A stretch of 5,156 nt of DNA from an uncultured Lachnospiraceae bacterium. Lineage in GTDB: Bacteria > Bacillota > Clostridia > Lachnospirales > Lachnospiraceae. Shown one piece after another: positions 1 through 4,953 of the stretch. Both the position numbers and the translations under genes were made by a program. The stretch covers positions 1-5,156 of the forward strand of contig CAMNQN010000220.1 of NCBI GenBank assembly GCA_946549155.1. The letters run 5' to 3'. Each line of letters opens with the position of its first letter. The first letter of the stretch is position 1. The notes beneath the pieces are model-generated. The model was not told the origin of the DNA. It made no database searches and saw nothing but the letters and a program-made list of their open reading frames with translations.

Positions 1-198
1 GACGGACAAAAATTTCGGGAGAGCTGGCAGCCCTCAAGGCTGACAGCTCAGGGGCACTGAGCTGGGAAATCATCAGGATTTCCCGGCGAACTGCCCCGGT
101 GCCCGGAGTTTTCGTCCGGCTGCATCTTAGATTTTCTTGGTATCCGGAGTTATTTTCCAGATGCTTGTGGCCCTGCTCACCCGCCTCTTCCTGCGTCC
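1..198 (+). repeat. Structured palindromic repeat element, left copy, truncated by the window edge
   Basis: This is the 3' portion of an element whose complete copy lies in inverted orientation at 4679-4953. The two align without gaps (position p here matches 4877-p), with about 30 mismatches in 198 by hand count. Visible helices are 1-19 with 102-120 (imperfect), 21-32 with 38-49 (loop 33-37), and 51-56 with 92-97, which encloses the stem 61-71/77-87 (loop ATCAG). Positions 121-198 should pair with about 77 bases lying left of the window. The last eight bases, CTGCGTCC, are shared with the other copy just outside its palindrome. The element begins about 43 bp beyond the stop codon of the last operon gene, so it may also affect the end of the operon transcript, but I see no classical U-tract terminator. 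No protein-coding content is credible here. Confidence 0.85.
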
Positions 199-222
199 TG
201 CTAATCGACAAATAAGCTGCCA

Positions 223-238
223 CCAGCGTTTATGCTGG
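223..238 (-). other. Weak hairpin after the lyxose isomerase stop codon
   Basis: CCAGC and GCTGG (223-227 and 234-238) form a 5-bp stem with a 6-nt loop just past the stop codon at 242-244. The stem is short and no U-run follows, so it is at best a weak end-of-operon signal. It is not called a terminator. Confidence 0.25.
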
Positions 239-241
239 AAA

Positions 242-931
242 TCAGTCCTTTGCAGGCGGATATTCGTTGCAGAGCAGACGGTAGGGTGCTTCATCCTCCT
301 CGATGGTGGGGAAACGTCCCAGGGGCTCATAGAAACGGTTATCAGTATTGTCGTCGTTGCACATGGAAACCTCTCCCACCAATACCTTGGTGCCATCCTT
401 CGGAATGATGAACTCATGATAGTAGTAGGGATACAGAGACAGGCTCTCGCCGGGATGCAGGATGATATCCGAGCCGGCTGCTACCATATAGCGGCGTCCA
501 TCCTTGCAGATCTCCACCTCCGTATCCAGCAGCTCGCCCTCATTCTCACGGTTAGCGTTCCACAGGTGGAAAATCAGATCTCCGCCGCCGCGGTTAATGA
601 TATCCTCCATCTTATTCCAGTGGAAATGATTCGGGGAAATCTGTCCCGGATACAGCATCATAATCTTCTCCGCATAGGACTTGGTATACTTGGGATTATG
701 TACGTTTCCGTTTCGGATCGTGATCAGAGAAAGGCCTTTCTCTGCGAAATTACCCTCGCCGTAGTCGGTGATATCCCAGCCCAGAGCATTATCACGGATT
801 TCATCGTACTCATGGCCTTTTTCTGCCCACTCTTCCGGAGTAAAGCTAAGGAAAGGCGGAAGGGCAAACTTGTATTCCTTCAGCATTGCTTCAAAATCTT
901 TGATGATTGCGTTGATTTCTGAACGTTTCAT
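242..931 (-). CDS. D-lyxose isomerase (cupin-type D-lyxose/D-mannose ketol-isomerase)
   Basis: Predicted cytosolic metal-dependent aldose-ketose isomerase of the D-lyxose isomerase family (Pfam Lyx_isomer). Characterised members interconvert D-lyxose and D-xylulose, and D-mannose and D-fructose. The 229 aa match the usual family length end to end, from an N-terminal MKRSEIN, as I recall it from the enterobacterial enzyme, to a C-terminal LCNEY. The cupin metal site is complete: H102 and H104 in NHFHW, E109 in MEDIINRGGG, and H172 in YYYHEF. The family block GEVSMCNDDNTDNRF spans about 186-200. The start is ATG at 929-931, with an AAGGAG-like site about 11 nt upstream, next to the previous gene's stop codon. 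It is the last gene of the operon, 20 bp after the DUF4432 gene. The family call is firm; the sugar used in vivo is not known. Confidence 0.93.
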   Translation of the reverse strand: MKRSEINAIIKDFEAMLKEYKFALPPFLSFTPEEWAEKGHEYDEIRDNALGWDITDYGEGNFAEKGLSLITIRNGNVHNPKYTKSYAEKIMMLYPGQISPNHFHWNKMEDIINRGGGDLIFHLWNANRENEGELLDTEVEICKDGRRYMVAAGSDIILHPGESLSLYPYYYHEFIIPKDGTKVLVGEVSMCNDDNTDNRFYEPLGRFPTIEEDEAPYRLLCNEYPPAKD

Positions 932-951
932 TTCTGAGTTCTCTCCTTTAC

Positions 952-2004
952 TTATTTATATTTATTTTCAAATGCGGCAACCGCCGCACTGATTTCCTCT
1001 TCACCATCCAGTACCGTGAAGCACAGCACATTCCTCTCCTTCGCGAAGGGCGCCAGCTTGTGTACGCTGCCCCGCTCCTCATGATAAGGACGCCCGTAGA
1101 CACTGGAATTGGAGGGTTCCAGGCCTATCACATAATCGCCGGAGGCAGTGGATTTCCACTCCATAAAATAAGGAAGATATTTTACATTATACTCCAGCTT
1201 CAGGCCAAGGCCCAGCGGACGGTTCACCACCAAAATCTGAGTATCGCCCTTTTCGTCCGTTTTCAGATCATGAATAAACACATATTCCGGCTCGTTGTCC
1301 CTGGGAGCATCCATGCGGTCATATTCCGCCTCATGTCCAGCCGCATCCTGATCTCTGGCTGTTACGCTTCTTGTGGGAATATACAGCCGGGTGTTTTCAT
1401 CCAGCAGCGGATATCCCATATTTATGTGATACAGCAGCATCAGCGGCTCCTCCCGGTAGGACTCATTCTCAATCTCATCGGTAACCGTGATGGTTTTGCT
1501 GCCATACACGCTGGAAATCTCCCGGCGAAGCACCATATTTTCCCCAAACAGGGCAGCCTCCCGCATCTCTCCCTTTACAGTGAGCCGGTATTCTTCCCCT
1601 TGCCAGAAAGCATCCCCGCTCAGGTGCTCTCCCGGCGTAGTGCGGATCCGGCCATGCATAGGGTAATCCACCCCGTCAATGGTACAGGGCGCACAGATAT
1701 TTTCCAGTCCCGCCGTGAAGAACAGGCCGCCCATAATGCTGTGAATGGCCTCCTCTCCGTGGGTATCGTAATGATTTCTGCCCTGCAGGCCCGGCTTGGA
1801 GAGGAAGTTCATATTCACTCCCTTATAAGTCAGGCTGCTCACATCCAGACATTTATCCGCCAAAATCTGATAGGTCATGCAGCCGTTTTTCACCTCGTAG
1901 GCCTTCAGGCCGCCGGAACGCCCCTCCGTGTAGGTAACGGGACGGACATAGGCCACCTGCTGCATGCTTCCCATATATTTCATCATTTCCTGCTTCTTGC
2001 TCAT
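952..2004 (-). CDS. DUF4432 family protein, aldose 1-epimerase (mutarotase)-like
   Basis: Predicted 350-aa soluble beta-sandwich protein of the DUF4432 group in the galactose mutarotase superfamily. Such proteins probably bind or interconvert sugar anomers, but few have assigned reactions. Family landmarks are present: an N-terminal KYMGSMQQVAYVR block (9-21), LADKCLDVSSLTYKG (48-62, where relatives usually read LPDRGMDI), MHGRIRTTP (116-124), YHINMGYPLLDE (192-203), and GLEPSNS (294-300) with E296 as candidate catalytic acid/base. The chosen ATG at 2002-2004 has GAGGA (2012-2016) 7 nt upstream. An in-frame TTG at 2062-2064 would add 20 residues (370 aa) with a poorer ribosome binding site. 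Homologues often have a few residues before the KYMG block, so the longer form is not excluded. The change from DRG to DKC in a usually conserved loop suggests a divergent subfamily. The role in the operon is presumably anomer supply to the isomerase. Confidence 0.85.
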   Translation of the reverse strand: MSKKQEMMKYMGSMQQVAYVRPVTYTEGRSGGLKAYEVKNGCMTYQILADKCLDVSSLTYKGVNMNFLSKPGLQGRNHYDTHGEEAIHSIMGGLFFTAGLENICAPCTIDGVDYPMHGRIRTTPGEHLSGDAFWQGEEYRLTVKGEMREAALFGENMVLRREISSVYGSKTITVTDEIENESYREEPLMLLYHINMGYPLLDENTRLYIPTRSVTARDQDAAGHEAEYDRMDAPRDNEPEYVFIHDLKTDEKGDTQILVVNRPLGLGLKLEYNVKYLPYFMEWKSTASGDYVIGLEPSNSSVYGRPYHEERGSVHKLAPFAKERNVLCFTVLDGEEEISAAVAAFENKYK

Positions 2005-2106
2005 ATCGTAATCCTCATATTTCAGTAGCTGCTCCGTACACACAGAAAGCCTCTCCTGCTTCAAAATACTCTTTCTGTCCTCTGCCAGGTACCCTGCCGT
2101 CGTTCC

Positions 2107-2679
2107 CTACTCCAGGTTCGCGTGATACTTCCACAGTGCTTTCATATCCAGCTTACGGTCCTCGATGATCATCTTCGCCAGCACATCCCCAAGAAGCAGC
2201 ACACTCTGCTCAAACAGGGAAGTCATAGGCTGGCAGGAATCGATCTCGTCCTCCAGATAGAATTTGGTGCGCACCGGGATACGGACCATAAAATCGCAGA
2301 TGTCCTTCATCTCGCTGTTGGGGTTGGACCCGATATGTACAATCTTACAGTCCACCGCGACCCGGGCTTTCTTCGCAATCCCCAGGGGAAACAGCGAACC
2401 GCCGGAACCGGAACCCACAATCAAAAGATCCTTTTTCGTGATGGCCGGCTCAGTGATCTCACCCACATAGTGCGCTTTGATTCCTAAATGGGCCAGACGC
2501 TTGCAGACACACTGCAAAGCCAGCATCACCCGTCCAACCCCCACAAAAAACACCTGATCTGCCGTCAGAATCTCCTCCACCAGACGCTCCAGGGAAGCCG
2601 GATCAATACTGTTCATCGTCTTTTGCAGCTCCGCCAGCACATCCGTGCAGGCCTTTTCATAATTTTCCTTAAATGCCAT
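2107..2679 (-). CDS. SIS-domain phosphosugar isomerase, 6-phospho-3-hexuloisomerase (HxlB)-like
   Basis: Predicted cytosolic SIS-fold isomerase of 190 aa, the usual HxlB/PHI length. True PHI enzymes interconvert 3-hexulose 6-phosphate and fructose 6-phosphate in the ribulose monophosphate route. SIS features are the glycine turn FVGVGR (45-50), AHYVGEITEP (69-78), the phosphate loop VGSGSGGS (88-95), PMTSLFEQSVLL (151-162) with conserved E157, and a C-terminal HANLE that also ends Bacillus HxlB. The start is set by AGGAGG at 2688-2693, 8 nt before the ATG at 2677-2679; the ORF can be extended 14 codons but has no comparable site there. Deviations from classical PHI are GAGRSG replaced by GVGRVM and SGET replaced by SGGS. 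No hexulose-phosphate synthase (HxlA) is nearby; the partner is an epimerase. The substrate may therefore be another ketose or aldose 6-phosphate. Confidence 0.87.
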   Translation of the reverse strand: MAFKENYEKACTDVLAELQKTMNSIDPASLERLVEEILTADQVFFVGVGRVMLALQCVCKRLAHLGIKAHYVGEITEPAITKKDLLIVGSGSGGSLFPLGIAKKARVAVDCKIVHIGSNPNSEMKDICDFMVRIPVRTKFYLEDEIDSCQPMTSLFEQSVLLLGDVLAKMIIEDRKLDMKALWKYHANLE

Positions 2680-2687
2680 TTTATTTT

Positions 2688-2693
2688 CCTCCT
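2688..2693 (-). promoter_or_regulatory. Ribosome binding site fixing the HxlB-like start
   Basis: A perfect AGGAGG on the minus strand lies 8 nt before the ATG at 2677-2679. It decides for the shorter 190-aa protein over the 204-aa extension. Confidence 0.85.
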
Positions 2694-2766
2694 GCTCTAT
2701 TGGCACCCAAAGCATGGGCACACTGTCTCTCCCGGCCCCGGCGCCTTTTGTTTCAAACTGCCCGCA

Positions 2767-2784
2767 GCGGCGCTTTCCCGCCGC
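2767..2784 (-). other. GC-only intergenic hairpin between the epimerase and isomerase genes
   Basis: GCGGCG and CGCCGC form a 6-bp GC stem with a 6-nt loop, starting 8 nt after the epimerase stop codon at 2793-2795. The sequence following it is not a U-run. It may protect or process the mRNA, or cause a partial pause, rather than terminate transcription. Confidence 0.45.
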
Positions 2785-2792
2785 AGTATTTT

Positions 2793-3488
2793 TTAGCGCA
2801 GCACGCTCTCCCGGAGCTGGTTTATTTTCCGGAAGCTGCCGGCCAGGTCATTTCTGTCCAGGCAGGTGCTGCCGGTCACGAAAATGTCCACATCCTCTTT
2901 GCCGTAGTCCTGAATATTCTGAGGGGAGATCCGGCCATCCACCTCGATCTTGGTGCTTAAGCCCCTCTCGTTAATCATCCTGCGCAGCTCTCTGATCTTG
3001 CGGTCCGCATAGGATACCTGCTTTTCCCCCTTCACAAAGGCATAACCCGGGTTTATCAGCATCAACAATACGGTATCGCACTTTTCCAGAACGTAGTCCA
3101 CCATCGTCAGCGGAGTGGAGGGCTTCAATGCCACGCCTGCCTTTACCCCCTTCGCGTGAATGCGGTTCAGCATCCCGTCGATATGGGGCTGCGTTTCACC
3201 GTGGAACACGATCTGTTCCACACCGATATCCAGCAGCTCGTCCACAAAATAATCCTGCTCCGTCACCATCACATGACAGTCAAACTGAAGATTGGTTTTC
3301 CCGCGGAGCTGGCGCACGGTATCCAGGCCAAGAGGCATACTGGGACTGAAATGTCCGTCCAGAATATCCACATGGAGCATCCTGATACCGGATGCTTCCA
3401 GAATCTTCACCTGACTTTCCAGATTACACATGTCCAGGCAGATCAGGGACGGGGAAATGATACATTTTTCATTCCATACAGACTGCAT
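2793..3488 (-). CDS. Ribulose-phosphate 3-epimerase family protein (possible allulose-6-phosphate 3-epimerase-like)
   Basis: Predicted cytosolic (beta/alpha)8 epimerase of 231 aa, near the usual 220-230 of the family. The family inverts C3 of ketose phosphates: Rpe acts on ribulose 5-phosphate, AlsE on allulose 6-phosphate. The metal and catalytic set is complete: ISPS (11-14), H39 and D41 in HVDILDGHF, H72 in DCHVMV, and D184 in EVDG. The C-terminal phosphate loop VTGSTC is at 204-209. The loop after beta-6 reads NPGYAFVKGEKQ (146-157) rather than the NPGFGGQ or DPGFAGQ of Rpe and AlsE, so phosphate or sugar binding may differ. The start is ATG at 3486-3488 with AGGAGG (3496-3501) 7 nt upstream. 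The protein is unlikely to be the housekeeping Rpe given its operon and divergent loop. Confidence 0.88.
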   Translation of the reverse strand: MQSVWNEKCIISPSLICLDMCNLESQVKILEASGIRMLHVDILDGHFSPSMPLGLDTVRQLRGKTNLQFDCHVMVTEQDYFVDELLDIGVEQIVFHGETQPHIDGMLNRIHAKGVKAGVALKPSTPLTMVDYVLEKCDTVLLMLINPGYAFVKGEKQVSYADRKIRELRRMINERGLSTKIEVDGRISPQNIQDYGKEDVDIFVTGSTCLDRNDLAGSFRKINQLRESVLR

Positions 3489-3520
3489 TTAAATTCCTCC
3501 TAAAATCGCATTTTATCACC

Positions 3521-3544
3521 GCCCTGCACCTGCAGGTGCAGGGC
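3521..3544. other. Perfect 24-bp palindrome in the kinase-epimerase gap
   Basis: The arms GCCCTGCACCTG and CAGGTGCAGGGC are exact reverse complements. They would form a stem of about 10 bp with a tight loop in the operon mRNA, between the kinase stop codon (3566-3568) and the epimerase ribosome binding site (3496-3501). No U-run follows on the minus strand (GGTGATAAAATG). An mRNA-stabilising or processing stem, or a partial attenuator, is likelier than a full terminator. As DNA it could also bind a dimeric regulator. Confidence 0.6.
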
Positions 3545-3565
3545 CTCACATCCTTATGTAACCGC

Positions 3566-4510
3566 TTACGGATTCTCTCTCATATACTCCTCAATCTGCG
3601 CCCTGGTGGGAATGGAAGCGATGGCTCCCTTGCCCTGCACGCAGATGCAGCCGGAAACATTGCCATACTCCATCGCGTTCCGAATGATATCCGCTGTCAG
3701 ATCCCCGGCACTCTCCACGCCCTGAATCCGCAGGCTGGACAGGAAACCGCCCCAGAAAGCATCCCCCGCTCCAGTGGCGTCCACAGCCTTAGCCTTACGT
3801 CCCGGCACCCGGATCACCTGACCGTCAAAGAACGCCTGCGCGCCCTCGGAGCCCAGCGTCTCGATCAGCAGCGTAATGCCGTTGTCCTTCATCAAGCCCT
3901 CCAGCGCTGCTTCGCCGCCCATCATCTCCACTTCCTCCTCGGAAATTTTCAGCATATCCACATACTTCAGCATATCCATCACAGCTGCGGTACAGGCCTT
4001 CTGATCGTCCTTCCACATCACATTACGGTAGTTCACATCAAAGCTCACCAGCTTGCCCATCTCATTTCCAAGGCGCATGGCCTTAACGGTGGCGGAAGCC
4101 TCCGGCTGTGCCGACAAGGAACAGGAACCGGCATGGATGATAGCGGAATCCGCAATATCCTCCTCCTTCACATCCTCCTCGGACAGAAACATATCCGCCC
4201 CCGGCTTTCTGGCAAAAGTAAACTTTCTCTCTCCGTCAGCCTCCAGCGTCACAAACGCCATTGTAGTAATAGCCTCGTCGCAGAGCCTGGGGCAGGCTGC
4301 CTTCACATCATACTCCTCCAGTGTTTTCATCAGGAAACGACCGAAATCATCATTGCCCACCTTACAGCACATGCTGGCTGCCAGACCGTTTTTCGTCACC
4401 GCAATCGCCACGTTGGCCGGAGCCCCGCCGGCCTTCCGGATATAACTGGCCTCCTCACTTCCCGGGATAAAATCGATTACCATTTCGCCGATACTGTACA
4501 AATCTGTCAT
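3566..4510 (-). CDS. PfkB-family carbohydrate kinase, fructokinase-like
   Basis: Predicted cytosolic ATP-dependent sugar kinase of the ribokinase/PfkB family, 314 aa, full length. It probably phosphorylates a ketose or similar sugar. The N-terminal GEMVIDFIP (8-16) and first signature GGAPANVAIA (28-37) are typical of fructokinases. SFDVNYR (156-162) and KISEEE (188-193) follow. The second signature DATGAGDAFWGGF (244-256) carries the anion hole GAGD with catalytic base D250. The ATG at 4508-4510 has GGAGGT (4519-4524) 8 nt upstream. It is the first gene of the operon, about 57 nt from the predicted transcription start. Fructokinase is the nearest family label, but PfkB substrate specificity cannot be read reliably from sequence. 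The neighbouring epimerase and isomerases suggest a less common ketose. Confidence 0.92.
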   Translation of the reverse strand: MTDLYSIGEMVIDFIPGSEEASYIRKAGGAPANVAIAVTKNGLAASMCCKVGNDDFGRFLMKTLEEYDVKAACPRLCDEAITTMAFVTLEADGERKFTFARKPGADMFLSEEDVKEEDIADSAIIHAGSCSLSAQPEASATVKAMRLGNEMGKLVSFDVNYRNVMWKDDQKACTAAVMDMLKYVDMLKISEEEVEMMGGEAALEGLMKDNGITLLIETLGSEGAQAFFDGQVIRVPGRKAKAVDATGAGDAFWGGFLSSLRIQGVESAGDLTADIIRNAMEYGNVSGCICVQGKGAIASIPTRAQIEEYMRENP

Positions 4511-4531
4511 TTTTTCTTACCTCCGAACTAT

Positions 4532-4548
4532 ATTTTGGTTTTCAAAAT
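4532..4548. promoter_or_regulatory. Short dyad in the operon leader, possible operator
   Basis: ATTTTG and CAAAAT are 6-bp inverted arms around a 5-nt spacer, lying between the predicted transcription start and the kinase ribosome binding site. The position suits a repressor site, but the dyad is short and AT-rich. It does not fit the catabolite-control (cre) consensus, which needs a central CG. Confidence 0.3.
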
Positions 4549-4573
4549 CTATTTTACCCTGTCTCTTTCCTAA

Positions 4574-4602
4574 AGTATAGTCCTTTGATTTAATAAAGTC
4601 AA
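4574..4602 (-). promoter_or_regulatory. Sigma-A promoter for the sugar operon
   Basis: On the minus strand, TTGACT (-35, 4597-4602) and TATACT (-10, 4574-4579) are separated by exactly 17 bp, close to the vegetative consensus. Transcription would start near 4566-4568 and give a leader of about 57 nt before the kinase. The upstream stretch is A/T-rich (AAAATATCTGAAAAG). An AGTATA (4605-4610 read on the minus strand) upstream of the -35 mirrors the -10 TATACT, a weak dyad around the promoter that could suit a regulator. Confidence 0.8.
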
Positions 4603-4678
4603 TATACTAATTGCTTTTCAGATATTTTCACAACTCTGGGGGGCTGTTCGATATGCTCTTTCTGTTTAATTCATTGGA

Positions 4679-4953
4679 GGACGCAGGATGAGTCGGGGCC
4701 GCAGGGCCATATCCATCTGGAAAACATCTCCGGATACCAAGAAAAACTAAGATGCAGACAGGCCCAAATTTCGGGCACCGAGGCAGTTCGCCGGGAAATC
4801 CTGATGATTTCCCAGCTCAGTGCCTCTGAGCCGTCAGCCCTGAAGGCTGCCGGCCCTCCCGAAATTTGGGCCTGCCTCCATCCAAGTTTTTCTACGGTAT
4901 CCTTCGAACTGTTTTCCAGATGGATATGGCCCTGCGGCCCCGACTCATCCTGC
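4679..4953 (-). repeat. Structured palindromic repeat element, right copy, complete
   Basis: The palindrome runs from 4683 to 4953. Its terminal arms 4683-4726 and 4910-4953 are perfect 44-bp inverted repeats. Read on the minus strand, further helices follow inward: GGATACC with GGTATCC plus an A-rich/T-rich extension, then GGCAGGCCC with GGGCCTGTC continuing through AAATTTCGGG. Next comes a hairpin with arms GCCGGCAGCC and GGGCTGACGGC. Last is a hairpin bounded by GAGGCA and TGCCTC that encloses GGGAAATC and GATTTCCC. Positions 4679-4682 are outside the palindrome but shared with the left copy. The element lies about 75 bp upstream of the operon's -35 box, and its motif strand has the same direction as the operon. 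I cannot assign it to a named RNA or insertion-sequence family. A miniature inverted-repeat element or a structured non-coding RNA are the leading options. Confidence 0.88.

Noticed and set aside
1..198. CRISPR array or tandem repeat
   Set aside because: The repetition is a single inverted element with internal hairpins, without regularly spaced repeats.
137..922. 261-codon open frame on the plus strand
   Set aside because: It lies antisense to the lyxose isomerase gene, which has complete family motifs and a ribosome binding site. The plus-strand translation shows no recognisable domain.
1060..2028. 322-codon open frame on the plus strand
   Set aside because: It is the antisense shadow of the DUF4432 gene, with a His/Ile/Leu-rich translation and no domain.
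2793..3488. Hexulose-6-phosphate synthase (HxlA), the usual partner of HxlB
   Set aside because: The sequence has the HVDILDGHF, DCHVMV and EVDG motifs of the ribulose-phosphate 3-epimerase family, not those of the OMP decarboxylase/HPS family.
4532..4548. Catabolite repression (cre) site
   Set aside because: The central CG required by the cre consensus is absent (CC in the aligned position).
4511..4570. Riboswitch in the operon leader
   Set aside because: The predicted leader is only about 57 nt and shows no terminator-antiterminator pair or recognisable aptamer.
3536..4573. 345-codon open frame on the plus strand
   Set aside because: It is the antisense shadow of the PfkB kinase, with a His/Leu-rich composition typical of such frames. 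It also starts inside the intergenic palindrome.
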